Assembly (NCBI GenBank): GCA_965199765.1 | Contig: CBDATC010000001.1 | Coordinates: 1-64,000, forward strand | Direction of reading: 5' to 3' | DNA length: 64,000 bases | Source: JAPOXR01 sp965199765 | GTDB lineage: Bacteria; Pseudomonadota; Alphaproteobacteria; Rhodobacterales; Rhodobacteraceae | Shown: positions 8,974 through 17,349 of the stretch, in pieces | How positions within the stretch are numbered: position 1 is the stretch's first letter | Layout of the letters: every line of letters begins with the position of its first letter | Made by a program: the position numbers and the translations under genes | The notes under the pieces: model-generated | Databases searched by the model: none | The model's input: the letters and a program-made list of their open reading frames with translations, nothing else | Told to the model about the DNA's origin: nothing

Positions 8974-9585
8974 TCATTTTGACGAATCCGGATTATCCAA
9001 AACGTAATCGGCGCCTTCCCAAGGGCTCATAAAGTCGAAACTCCGGTATTCCTGAACCAGCTTTACAGGTTCGTAAACCACGCGTTTGAGTTCTTCGTCA
9101 TATCGAACCTCGCGATAACCGGTGAGAGGAAAATCCTTACGAAGCGGATGACCCTGAAAGCCGTAATCTGTCAAAATCCGGCGCAAATCCGGATGATCAT
9201 CAAACAAAATACCATACATATCGAAGACTTCGCGCTCAAACCAATCAGCCGCGGAATAAAGCTTCGAAATTGAATGAATCGAACTGTCTTCCCGCAAAGC
9301 CACCTTGACGCGGATGCGCTGATTCAGCGGCATCGACAAAAAATGGTAGACTACATCGAAACGCTTCTCGCGTCCCGGAAAATCAATGGCCGTTATGTCG
9401 ACCAATGTCGCAAATCGACAGTTATCGTCGCGTTTTAGGAAGCCGACGAAATCCCGCAGTCCGGATGCTATCACCTTCGCAACGAGTTCTCCTCCGAGAA
9501 CATCGACCTGCAGCGCCGCGTCCGACTGATGCTCGCTGAGGTAACGGGCAAGGCTATTCGAATCCAAACGGGTCATCACAGCCAT
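8974..9585 (-). CDS. nuoC: NADH-quinone oxidoreductase subunit C
   Basis: Peripheral-arm subunit of complex I (30-kDa homologue), 203 residues, separate from NuoD rather than fused as in enterics. The family signature is present: the segment from residue 112, WFEREVFDMYGILFDDHPDL, then RRILTDYGFQGHPLRKDFPL. The start ATG at 9585 directly abuts the nuoB stop codon, so the two genes are translationally coupled. Confidence 0.97.
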   Translation of the reverse strand: MAVMTRLDSNSLARYLSEHQSDAALQVDVLGGELVAKVIASGLRDFVGFLKRDDNCRFATLVDITAIDFPGREKRFDVVYHFLSMPLNQRIRVKVALREDSSIHSISKLYSAADWFEREVFDMYGILFDDHPDLRRILTDYGFQGHPLRKDFPLTGYREVRYDEELKRVVYEPVKLVQEYRSFDFMSPWEGADYVLDNPDSSK

Positions 9586-10122
9586 TCAGCGGGCAATCGT
9601 TCCGGTTCGCCGAATTTTGCGCTGAAGCTGCAGGATTCCATAAAGCAAAGCTTCTGCGGTTGGCGGACAACCCGGCACATACACATCCACTGGAACAATC
9701 CGATCGCAGCCACGGACTACGGAGTAGCTGTAATGGTAATAGCCTCCGCCGTTTGCGCATGACCCCATTGAAATCACATAACGCGGTTCAGGCATTTGAT
9801 CATAGACTTTGCGCAGCGCCGGGGCCATTTTATTGGTAAGCGTTCCAGCGACAATCATAAGATCGGACTGACGCGGCGAAGCGCGCGGGGCGGTTCCGAA
9901 TCTCTCAAGATCGTAACGCGGCATTGATGTATGCATCATTTCAACGGCACAGCATGCGAGACCAAAAGTCATCCAGTGAAGCGATCCAGTACGTGCCCAA
10001 TTCACCACATCCTCGACGGATGTCAGCAGATAACCTTTGTCCTGAAGTTCGGCGCCCACCGCATGAATGCGAGTTGCTGCTGCGGAATCCGGCTTTCGGT
10101 CAATCTCAGGACTTATTCCCAT
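9586..10122 (-). CDS. nuoB: NADH-quinone oxidoreductase subunit B
   Basis: Carries the terminal cluster N2, which reduces quinone in complex I. Counting from the ATG at 10122, the unusual tandem cysteines C57/C58, then C122 and C152 are the four N2 ligands. I prefer this ATG because the segment GAAGAAGGGAGC sits just before it; a GTG at 10143 would add seven residues. The start overlaps the end of nuoA by ten bases. About 178 residues, normal for the family. Confidence 0.96.
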   Translation of the reverse strand: MGISPEIDRKPDSAAATRIHAVGAELQDKGYLLTSVEDVVNWARTGSLHWMTFGLACCAVEMMHTSMPRYDLERFGTAPRASPRQSDLMIVAGTLTNKMAPALRKVYDQMPEPRYVISMGSCANGGGYYHYSYSVVRGCDRIVPVDVYVPGCPPTAEALLYGILQLQRKIRRTGTIAR

Positions 10123-10475
10123 TCCAGAGCTCCCTTCTTCCACTCATACACAAACCCAACTGTCAAAATCGCGAGAAAGACCATCATGGACCAAAAGCCG
10201 AATAGGCCGATCTCTTTGAAAGCCGCGGCCCAAGGAAACAGGAACGCCACTTCCAAATCGAAAATAATGAACAAGATCGCCACAAGGTAAAATCTGACAT
10301 CGAATTTCATATGGGAATCATCGAACGCGTTGAACCCGCATTCGTAGGCAGACAGCTTTTCCGGATCCGGCCGGGATAACGCTATCGCTCCGGCTGCCAT
10401 CAGCAGCAAACCAAATCCCAGTGCAACACCTATAAAGATGAGGACTGCCAGATATTCACTGAGCAATGTATCCAA
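10113..10475 (-). CDS. nuoA: NADH-quinone oxidoreductase subunit A
   Basis: First gene of the nuo operon; the small membrane subunit (ND3 homologue) near the quinone channel. It has 120 residues and three helices (about 6-30, 63-85, 93-112). The conserved loop with the ND3 cysteine motif is seen as KLSAYECGFNAFDDSHMKFD, followed by VRFYLVAILFIIFDLEVAFL. The divergent promoter region lies just upstream. Confidence 0.97.
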   Translation of the reverse strand: MDTLLSEYLAVLIFIGVALGFGLLLMAAGAIALSRPDPEKLSAYECGFNAFDDSHMKFDVRFYLVAILFIIFDLEVAFLFPWAAAFKEIGLFGFWSMMVFLAILTVGFVYEWKKGALEWE

Positions 10476-10521
10476 ATGAATCCCCGGGAACCGTCACCGA
10501 CATTCTTTTCTTAGTTCGTGA

Positions 10522-10548
10522 ACTATACATCAACACCGCCGTGGTCAA
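10522..10548 (-). promoter_or_regulatory. candidate nuo operon promoter with overlapping palindrome
   Basis: Read on the minus strand, TTGACC (10548-10543) and TATAGT (10527-10522) lie 15 bases apart, about 50 bases upstream of nuoA. The spacing is shorter than the ideal 17. The sequence AGTTCGTGAACT at 10513-10524, a 5-base inverted repeat around GT, overlaps the proposed -10 box and could be a repressor site. Pattern match only. Confidence 0.35.
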
Positions 10549-10638
10549 CTGGCGTTTGCGCGCTGATTCATCGCTTCCATCCGCGCGCATGAAACCCTAT
10601 GCGCTGCTGACGCCATCGAATCAAAAAAAACCGGGCGC

Positions 10639-11445
10639 ATGATTACTGAAACAAAACCCTATTCAATTCTGCCGCCAACCCGTCCACCCGAGCTATTGCT
10701 CGTCATTGAACATGCCAGCGCCTGTTTGCCGGATTCGCTTGGGACTTTGGGACTGCCGGTCGAAGATTTGCTGCGTCACATTGGCTGGGATATCGGTGTC
10801 TCCGAAATTGCCAAGCGGGTCCATTCGGAACTTGGGCAACCAACTCTGCTTGGTGCGTACTCACGGCTATTGATAGACTTGAACCGCCCGGTTTGGTCCC
10901 CGGAGCTTATCCTCGCCTGCAGCGATACAACGATGGTCCCTGGCAACCGCGGTTTATCGCAGACCGAGCGCGAAGCCCGCATCAACCAATACTATCTTCC
11001 GTTTCACAAAGCGCTGACACACCTGATCCGACGGTATCGGCCGAAGGCGATGCTCTGCATCCACAGCTACACCTCGGTTCTTAAGAGCTGCCCAGCTCCC
11101 CGCCCATGGCATTGCGGAGTGTTATACGACATGAATGTCGGTCTTGGACAAGCCTGCCTCAACTTTCTTCGGCAAATTCCCGGCTTGGTCGTTGGCGATA
11201 ACCAACCCTATAGAGTTGATCATGCAGCCGAGGTGCCAATTCCGCTGCATGGCGAGCTTAAAGGCGTCCCGACAGTGTTGCTCGAAATCCGCAACGACTT
11301 GATCACCAAGCGAGCCGGCCAACTTCAATGGACTGAAATCATATCGGCGATGGTTACGAAATGCGTGCTTCCGCATTTTGAAAGCCGACCGCTCAAGCCC
11401 AATTCCTCACGGTTAAATTGCGGAGGCGCCGGCCGAAAGGATTAG
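10639..11445 (+). CDS. N-formylglutamate amidohydrolase family protein
   Basis: Member of the FGase family (PF05013), zinc-type hydrolases that cleave N-formylglutamate to glutamate and formate in histidine breakdown, although many homologues have other acyl-amino-acid substrates. 268 residues. Signs seen: VIEHASACLPDSLG near residue 23 (a typical N-H/EH metal segment), GWDIGVSEIAKRV, the RLLIDLNRP motif near residue 79, and LCIHSYTS near residue 140, with LLEIRNDLI near the C terminus. It stands alone, divergent from nuo and with no hut genes nearby, so the true substrate is open. Confidence 0.85.
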   Translation: MITETKPYSILPPTRPPELLLVIEHASACLPDSLGTLGLPVEDLLRHIGWDIGVSEIAKRVHSELGQPTLLGAYSRLLIDLNRPVWSPELILACSDTTMVPGNRGLSQTEREARINQYYLPFHKALTHLIRRYRPKAMLCIHSYTSVLKSCPAPRPWHCGVLYDMNVGLGQACLNFLRQIPGLVVGDNQPYRVDHAAEVPIPLHGELKGVPTVLLEIRNDLITKRAGQLQWTEIISAMVTKCVLPHFESRPLKPNSSRLNCGGAGRKD

Positions 11446-11462
11446 AGACGGCCGTATTGCCT

Positions 11463-11491
11463 TTGACAATAGCACCAAGTAATAATACTTT
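11463..11491 (+). promoter_or_regulatory. candidate promoter of the STAS gene
   Basis: A perfect TTGACA at 11463-11468 is followed after 17 bases by TACTTT at 11486-11491, some 50 bases upstream of the STAS gene ATG. The -35 box and spacing are good, the -10 box is weak. It would give the STAS gene transcription of its own. Confidence 0.4.
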
Positions 11492-11541
11492 TCGGAAAAC
11501 AAAAATTATGCGGCGCACTAGCCCTATCGGAGAAATTGTCA

Positions 11542-11877
11542 ATGAAACTTAACGCTGTCCGCGAGGGTGATATACTGATCGTGGCCCTTGAAGGCCGACT
11601 TGACGGCACCAATGCAGCTAAATTTGAAGAAATGCTGACTAGCGAAATCGGCGACGGCGGTTGTTCGGTTGTGGCTGATCTCGAAAACCTTGCTTACATC
11701 AGCAGCGCAGGATTGCGGGCAATATTGTTGGTGACAAAATCTGTTTCATCCAAAGGCGGCAAGTTGGCGCTGTGCTCACTCTCTTTGCAGATTGAAGAAG
11801 TCTTCAAGATCAGCGGGTTCGATAAAATCATACCGATCCATGCGACGAGAGTGGAAGCCGTCAACGCATTGGGGTGA
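11542..11877 (+). CDS. STAS-domain anti-sigma factor antagonist (RsbV/SpoIIAA type)
   Basis: A single STAS domain of 111 residues. Proteins of this family are switched by phosphorylation of one serine by an RsbW-type kinase and reset by a PP2C phosphatase. The phosphorylation loop is seen as ENLAYISSAGLRAILLV (the SSAG serines near residue 57), and the N terminus has the usual EGDILIVALEGRLDGTNAAKFE strand/turn pattern in two parts. I start at the ATG at 11542, preceded by GGAG nine bases away; a TTG two codons earlier is possible. It faces the signalling operon at 12418-17349, whose RsbW-like kinase and PP2C phosphatase are its natural partners. Confidence 0.9.
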   Translation: MKLNAVREGDILIVALEGRLDGTNAAKFEEMLTSEIGDGGCSVVADLENLAYISSAGLRAILLVTKSVSSKGGKLALCSLSLQIEEVFKISGFDKIIPIHATRVEAVNALG

Positions 11878-12417
11878 TGCTCATCGGCTGAATATTCTCG
11901 TGGCGGAATTTGATGCTCGCACTGATATACAAACCCGTTTATCGGTGAAAAAATAATCATGGACCGGGGGTGATTTCGTCACCTTGGCTGGCTTGTATTG
12001 ACGCGGATATTCTGCGGGCAGGTGTCTTGGTGTTGTCAGACGGAGTCTGAAGCCTCAGAGTAGTCGGCCGGAAATTCTTCGTGCCTAAGATTGATCAGCG
12101 CCGGACGTGGCTGGAAATTGCATGATCCCAAAAAAAACAGGCTCTCATGCCGCAAGCCGAAGCGCTGCGGCATCGGATTCTCGGTGCCTGCTTTGTGCAA
12201 TGGAGTGCCCGGCCTAATTCCACGGCTGATCCACCGCACAGCAGACGTGGTTTTTCAAAGCGAAATCCGAAGAGTTTAAGGACAAACTGTGAAGTTTGAG
12301 ATGACTTTACAAGGCAGCCGTGGAATCAAGAAAATCACCCGCAGAATCCGAATGTCCATGCGAACCAAAAAACGAGCAGATACAACTCCCAATCAATGAC
12401 CGCATTCTTTAATGAAT
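11878..12417. other. 540-base intergenic stretch between convergent signalling genes
   Basis: No gene could be supported. The short open frames here (for example 12036-12239 minus and 12091-12279 plus) overlap each other and resemble no family I know. A run of eight A at about 12127-12134 is the only simple feature. No strong terminator hairpin was found, although one is expected between convergent genes. Confidence 0.5.
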
Positions 12418-14601
12418 TTATTCATCGCTCTCCTGCGCTTCGGCCTCCGCTAATATCTTCCCTGCGCTGACTGGTATGGTGATGGTCATTTCGGTGTATT
12501 CGCCCTTCTGTGAATCTACGTCTATGGATCCACCGTGCTTGTTGATGATGTCGCTGCACATCGCCAATCCAAGTCCAGTACCCTGATCAGTCGGCTTTGT
12601 TGTGAAAAACGGGTTGAAGACTTTTTCCCGCAGTTCATCGGGTATTCCATCGCCATTGTCACGAATTCTGATCCGGACATTCTGGTCGTCGCGGGACGTC
12701 TTGACAGAAAGCGCCGGAATATAACTGATCATTTGATTCTCTCCGGCCGCTTCAATCGCGCGCATTCGCTTTTCATGCGTCGCATAGCATGAATTACTCA
12801 CTACATTCAGCACGACGCGTCCGATATCCTGCGAAACGACGGAGATTTCACCGACATTCGGTGAAAATTCATAATTAAGCTTTAGCTGAAGATCGTTATT
12901 CGCCGCTCTCGCGCCATGGTAGGCCAGCTTGGTGTGCTGCTCGACCAGCTGGTTGATGTTAGTCGCTTGAGCCTGACCGCCGCCTCGTCCCATTCGCAGC
13001 ATGTCAGTTACGATTCGAACCGCACGTCCGCCATGCTCAAGAACACGGTTGATATTACCCATCAGCAATTCACTGATACTGATAATCTCTTCTTTCTTTT
13101 CCTCATCGTCCATTTTCGGATCGTTGATGATTTCATCCATCTCTTCGATCAGCTCTTTCGACGCTTCGGAAAAATTCTTCACAAAGTTCAGCGGATTCTT
13201 GATCTCATGCGCAACACCGGCGGTGAGTTCTCCCAATGCGGCGAGTTTTTCTTTCAGCACAATTTGCGATTGGGCTGATTGCAATTGATCAAGCACTCGT
13301 TGCAGTTCGTCGTTCTTGCTCTGCAGATCCTGCGACAACTTTTCAACCACATTGAGCCGCCTGGCATCCAGTGCGCTTTTTCGGAAGATTTCAAGGGCCG
13401 CGGCCATTTCGGCGATTTCATCATTTCCATTAACTTCGACTTCTTGGTCAAGATGCCCCGCGCCCATGCGGCGCATGCGCTGAGAAAGATAACGCAGTCT
13501 GGGCATAAGCGAGCTGCCGACCGACACCCAAGCATAGATCATGGCGCCGATCACTCCCAGCACGCCAAGGGTCACCATCGCCGACCAGCTGGTTGAAATC
13601 AGGGCTGCCGTGCGTTCGACGGTGTCGGTGGCTCTCTCATTGACAACATTGACAAGCCGTTCAGCGTCATTGACCAACACCGACGAAATCTGTTGGCTTT
13701 CAGTGAGAATCCGCTGCTGTGATTCCAAAAGCCGGAGTTCCGCCTTGCGCAGTCCAAAGCCATTGCCGTCATCCAGACCCAAAGAAAACAAGCGATCAAA
13801 CATTGGTTTCAAATTTGAAGTTATCGCCGGTCGATTGATCGCTTTCAAGCTTCGTTGAATCGAATCTCTGGCAGACTCGAACAGATCGTATCGAACATCC
13901 AGCAAAGCGGGATCGGAAATCATCGCGCTGCTCGATAACAATTGCAAAGCTATGTTGGTCTGTTGCTCCAGAACGGAAAGATTACGATACAGATCGACCT
14001 CGAACTCCGTGAAATGCGATTCTCTCTGAGCGGCCGGGGCATCAAGCTGGGTCCTTCCAGTCAACAGGAAAAAATACTGATCATCAATTAAGGGAATCAA
14101 TCCCAGGCGCAGTTGGGTCTCTATGTTCACCAAGTCAGCGCGAAATTCCGTCATTCGGTCTCGAAGCTCAAAAAGATTAAGCATCGAAGCTTCCATCAGA
14201 GCGGCTTTCGCGCTAAGATTCGCAATGCCATCGGAAATGGGTTCCGTGTCTTCTGTCTCCTCGTAGATCAAAAGACGGGCAAGCTCGGCCTCCAAGTCAT
14301 CTTTCAACTGTGTGATTTCCGCAGAAACCTCGTTAAGTTCATCAGAAGACATTGCATCAGCAAGCTTGGGAACGGCAGCAAACAAATCTGAACTTGCCCT
14401 GGATAGCGAGACCACGGCAACCATCTCCGGCAGTGCGATTGAATACACCAGATCCTGTGACCCGGAGATTCGTTCAAATGATTGCCAAGTAACCACAATC
14501 AAAAGGATTGCGATCAACGCCGCAGATCCCACTGCGGAATAAATGCGAAAGGCTATCTGCCGTGAATCCAGCGACCTGACGAATTTATTCGCTAAACTCA
14601 T
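12418..14601 (-). CDS. membrane histidine kinase with large periplasmic helical domain, HAMP and HisKA/HATPase
   Basis: 727-residue sensor kinase. Order: transmembrane helix at about 21-42, a periplasmic region of about 300 residues that looks all-helical and heptad-rich, a second transmembrane helix at about 342-363, HAMP domain to about 420, a coiled coil (ELQRVLDQLQSAQSQIVLKE), the H-box GVAHEIKNPLNF with the phospho-accepting His near residue 480, and a HATPase domain with NVVSNSCYAT, DNGDGIP and GTGLGLAM. No receiver or Hpt domain is fused. Its ATG overlaps the stop of the upstream periplasmic binding protein by four bases, which argues that the two form a sensing pair, as TorT and TorS do. 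The likely phosphorylation target is the receiver of the PP2C protein at 16192-17349. Confidence 0.9.
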   Translation of the reverse strand: MSLANKFVRSLDSRQIAFRIYSAVGSAALIAILLIVVTWQSFERISGSQDLVYSIALPEMVAVVSLSRASSDLFAAVPKLADAMSSDELNEVSAEITQLKDDLEAELARLLIYEETEDTEPISDGIANLSAKAALMEASMLNLFELRDRMTEFRADLVNIETQLRLGLIPLIDDQYFFLLTGRTQLDAPAAQRESHFTEFEVDLYRNLSVLEQQTNIALQLLSSSAMISDPALLDVRYDLFESARDSIQRSLKAINRPAITSNLKPMFDRLFSLGLDDGNGFGLRKAELRLLESQQRILTESQQISSVLVNDAERLVNVVNERATDTVERTAALISTSWSAMVTLGVLGVIGAMIYAWVSVGSSLMPRLRYLSQRMRRMGAGHLDQEVEVNGNDEIAEMAAALEIFRKSALDARRLNVVEKLSQDLQSKNDELQRVLDQLQSAQSQIVLKEKLAALGELTAGVAHEIKNPLNFVKNFSEASKELIEEMDEIINDPKMDDEEKKEEIISISELLMGNINRVLEHGGRAVRIVTDMLRMGRGGGQAQATNINQLVEQHTKLAYHGARAANNDLQLKLNYEFSPNVGEISVVSQDIGRVVLNVVSNSCYATHEKRMRAIEAAGENQMISYIPALSVKTSRDDQNVRIRIRDNGDGIPDELREKVFNPFFTTKPTDQGTGLGLAMCSDIINKHGGSIDVDSQKGEYTEMTITIPVSAGKILAEAEAQESDE

Positions 14602-15770
14602 TCGCGGGGATCCTCATTCAATGTTTCAACCGGCGTGAATCGACCGTCTGAATTCAATGCCGTCAGATAAACCTCTTCAGAGCCCTGATTGTCACCAGGG
14701 CCAAATGTCAGGCTCAAACCGTGGATATCCATCGACTCGGTCTTCCGGAACTGCTCAAAGACACAATCCCGGGTCAGCGGCTCGCTGCAATCGGATATCG
14801 CCGAGAGAAGCATCTTGGCGGCGATGTATCCCTCAAATGAATTGTAACCAGGTTCAGCACCCGGCGAAACCGCTTCCAGCGCGGATAAATAACTCTGGGC
14901 AACTCTCAATTCAGTGTTTCGGAAGTCCGGCACAACTTGGGTCACAAAAACTTCGTAACCGCTTTTCCCGAGCTGCTTGGCAAGCGCTCTGCTGCCGACG
15001 AATGAAATATTGATAAAGAGGGGTTCGAAACCGAGTTGGTATGACCATAAGATTGCGGCGGCGGCCGGTTGATAGGCACCGACAATGATCACAGCCTGCG
15101 GATTGGCCCGCATCAGATCAAGAACGGCAGTCTTCACCGCCGTTGTGTTACGTTCGTAAGTGCCGATTCCTGTCGGCTCGAGGTCGAACCGCTTCAGTGA
15201 TGAAATTAAATTCTCATGGCCGCTGCGCCCAAACGAATCGTTCTGATAAAGAATGCCGATGCGATCAATGCCTCGGTCTTCCATCAGCCGATCCACCATT
15301 TCATCGATTTCCTGCCGGTAAGAGGCCCGAAAGTTCACCACCGACGAGAATCGGTCCGTGTTGCGCAGAAACTGCGCACCGGTAAACGGCGCCACGTACG
15401 GAACGCCTGCTTCTTCGGCAATCGGCACCACGGCGCGCGACGTCGGTGTGCCGACCGCGCCGATCAGTGCAAAAACTCTTTCATCTTCGATCAGCGCGCG
15501 TGTGTTTCTGATCGCGCGAACGGGTTCATATCCATCATCGTGATGGCTAAGAACGACCCGCTTACCATTAATTCCGCCCTGCTGATTTGCTTCGAATAAC
15601 GCGGCTTCGATACCAAGTCGCAATTCCTTGCCGAGTTCTCCCGCTGGTCCACTGAAAGCGGCGGACTGCCCTAGCTTTAGAACCGATGATTCGTTGGACT
15701 GGGATAGGGCATTGGTCCCAACCAGAATGGATAGCCCGACAGCAGTCAAAAGCGGAACAAGTAATCGCAC
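14598..15770 (-). CDS. periplasmic substrate-binding protein, Leu/Ile/Val-binding (Peripla_BP_6) type
   Basis: 390 residues with a clear signal peptide (MRLLVPLLTAVGLSILVGTN, cleavage probably after ALS at residue 23). The mature part has the type I periplasmic-binding pattern: KLGQSAAFSGPAGELGKELR, GGINGKRVVLSHHDDGYEP, LIGAVGTPTSRAVVPIAEEA and YQNDSFGRSGHENL. No permease or ATPase genes are nearby. Instead it sits between an RsbW-like kinase (five-base gap) and a membrane histidine kinase (four-base overlap), so it more probably serves as a ligand receptor for signalling than for transport. The ligand cannot be told from sequence. Confidence 0.88.
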   Translation of the reverse strand: MRLLVPLLTAVGLSILVGTNALSQSNESSVLKLGQSAAFSGPAGELGKELRLGIEAALFEANQQGGINGKRVVLSHHDDGYEPVRAIRNTRALIEDERVFALIGAVGTPTSRAVVPIAEEAGVPYVAPFTGAQFLRNTDRFSSVVNFRASYRQEIDEMVDRLMEDRGIDRIGILYQNDSFGRSGHENLISSLKRFDLEPTGIGTYERNTTAVKTAVLDLMRANPQAVIIVGAYQPAAAAILWSYQLGFEPLFINISFVGSRALAKQLGKSGYEVFVTQVVPDFRNTELRVAQSYLSALEAVSPGAEPGYNSFEGYIAAKMLLSAISDCSEPLTRDCVFEQFRKTESMDIHGLSLTFGPGDNQGSEEVYLTALNSDGRFTPVETLNEDPRE

Positions 15771-15775
15771 TGGAT

Positions 15776-16189
15776 TTATCTCCGTTTAAGAATGGAGACC
15801 ACATTCCATCCATCACGGCGTTCGTATCCGATCTCATCCGCCATGGTCTTAGCCAAGTGAATGCCCAAACCGCCGACCGGACGTTCTTCCACACTGCTGT
15901 CAAGATCCGGAGGCTTCGCATCCTCAAGCGGATTGAATTCTAGACCGTTGTCCATCAGCACAATATGGACCGCATCGGATTCGGAGCGCATATCCAATCG
16001 AATATCGGATGACATATCGCTATTGCCGTAATGGACAGCGTTTAAAACCAATTCCTCAAGAATAAGCCGTATGGTGAACTCCAAATCAGGCGGCCAGCTG
16101 CAGACTTTGGAGAACGCGTCGATCTCTGCTTCAACCTGTGCATACTGATCGCCGCTGCCTTGGACATTGATCGAAAGTTCCTGAGTCAT
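15776..16189 (-). CDS. RsbW-like serine kinase / anti-sigma factor (HATPase_c_2)
   Basis: About 137 residues forming a single GHKL ATPase domain of the RsbW/SpoIIAB type. The N-box is ILEELVLNAVHYGN, the G1 region MDNGLEFNP and the G2 region GGLGIHLAKTMADEI. Such proteins phosphorylate a STAS antagonist and bind a target (a sigma factor or another effector) when the antagonist is phosphorylated. The ATG at 16189 comes two bases after the stop of the PP2C gene; an in-frame TTG at 16195 would overlap it. The substrate is most likely the STAS protein at 11542-11877. No sigma factor gene is in the window. Confidence 0.9.
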   Translation of the reverse strand: MTQELSINVQGSGDQYAQVEAEIDAFSKVCSWPPDLEFTIRLILEELVLNAVHYGNSDMSSDIRLDMRSESDAVHIVLMDNGLEFNPLEDAKPPDLDSSVEERPVGGLGIHLAKTMADEIGYERRDGWNVVSILKRR

Positions 16190-16191
16190 GA

Positions 16192-17349
16192 TCAAGCCAC
16201 CCGCTTGAGAGCGACGCAGGTGATGTCATCCGACTGCGGCTCATCTCCGGAGAACTCGTGCACGGCCTTCACAACCGCTTCGCAAAGAGATTTAGTGTCG
16301 GTGCCGATATGCTGCTCGGCAAATTTCAACAAACGGTCTTCCCCATAAAGTTCTCCGTCGACGTTCATCGCTTCGGTAACCCCATCGGTATAGAACAGCA
16401 CAATGTCTCCCGGCTCAAGTTCCTCGGTCGCTTGATCAATGTTTGCATCAGGAAGCACGCCAAGTGCAATCCCCGAAGGCATATCCAGATAATGGACTGC
16501 CCCGCTGGCTCTTACCACCAGAGGCGCGTTGTGTCCGCCATTCGCATAAACAAGCGTGCCGGTGTCGGGATTGAATATCGCATAGCAGACCGTAACGAAC
16601 ATTCCGGCGTCATTGTCCTCAGCCAGCAGATTGTTGACTTCTTCAAGAACAGCCGTCGGCGCCATGGCTCCGATTGCGGACCCCTTAAGCAGAGTTCGAC
16701 TGGACATCATGAACAGCGCCGCCGCCACACCTTTGCCGGATACATCGGCAATAGCGATCCCAATTTCAGGGTCGGTCAGCTTCATCGCATCGAAAAAATC
16801 GCCGCCAACGTCGCGAGCGGGCTCCATCGAACCGTAAATTTCGAAATTGTCGCCGGTTGGAAACACCCGGGGCAAAATCGACTGCTGCATTTCGCTTGCC
16901 AGTCCCAATTCATTCTGAATTGAAATCAGCCGGTCGCGCGCAAGCAATGCCTCGCGCCACATTTTCAGGTGCTGCACCGTGCGATCAATGGTTATGCGCA
17001 GGTCTTCAAAATCAATTGGCTTGGTGATGAAATCGAAGGCACCGCGGTTCATTGCCGAGCGTATGTTCTTCATATCTCCATACGCCGACACGATCACGGA
17101 ACGAATGTTAGGGTTAACAGATGGAATCTGCTGTAAGAGAGTTAACCCGTCCATCTCCGGCATATTAATATCGGAAAGAACAATATCAATCTCATCGTCT
17201 TCATTGAGCACTTCCAATGCTTCAACACCGTTGTGCGCAAATAAGAATTCATACTCTCCGCGTCTGATTTCTCGCCGCATACGCTGAAGCACTAGGGGTT
17301 CGACGTCAATTTCATCATCCACAACCAATATACGATAGCAGTCTCGCAT
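16192..17349 (-). CDS. response regulator fused to SpoIIE/RsbU-type PP2C phosphatase
   Basis: 385 residues. A receiver domain (residues 5-125) has the acidic pocket D11/D12, phospho-acceptor D60, S88 and K110, so all catalytic residues are present. A short helical linker leads to a PP2C-like SpoIIE domain (about 150-385) with metal-binding motifs DVGGDFFDAM, IADVSGKG, YANGGHNAPL, FYTDGVTEA and SDDITCVAL. The family dephosphorylates STAS antagonists, here under control of receiver phosphorylation, as in HsbR of Pseudomonas. First gene of the four-gene signalling operon; its ATG has GGAG eight bases upstream. Confidence 0.93.
   Translation of the reverse strand: MRDCYRILVVDDEIDVEPLVLQRMRREIRRGEYEFLFAHNGVEALEVLNEDDEIDIVLSDINMPEMDGLTLLQQIPSVNPNIRSVIVSAYGDMKNIRSAMNRGAFDFITKPIDFEDLRITIDRTVQHLKMWREALLARDRLISIQNELGLASEMQQSILPRVFPTGDNFEIYGSMEPARDVGGDFFDAMKLTDPEIGIAIADVSGKGVAAALFMMSSRTLLKGSAIGAMAPTAVLEEVNNLLAEDNDAGMFVTVCYAIFNPDTGTLVYANGGHNAPLVVRASGAVHYLDMPSGIALGVLPDANIDQATEELEPGDIVLFYTDGVTEAMNVDGELYGEDRLLKFAEQHIGTDTKSLCEAVVKAVHEFSGDEPQSDDITCVALKRVA

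Noticed and set aside
12036..12279. Two short frames on opposite strands between the STAS gene and the histidine kinase gene.
   Set aside because: Mutually antisense, no ribosome site, no family likeness.
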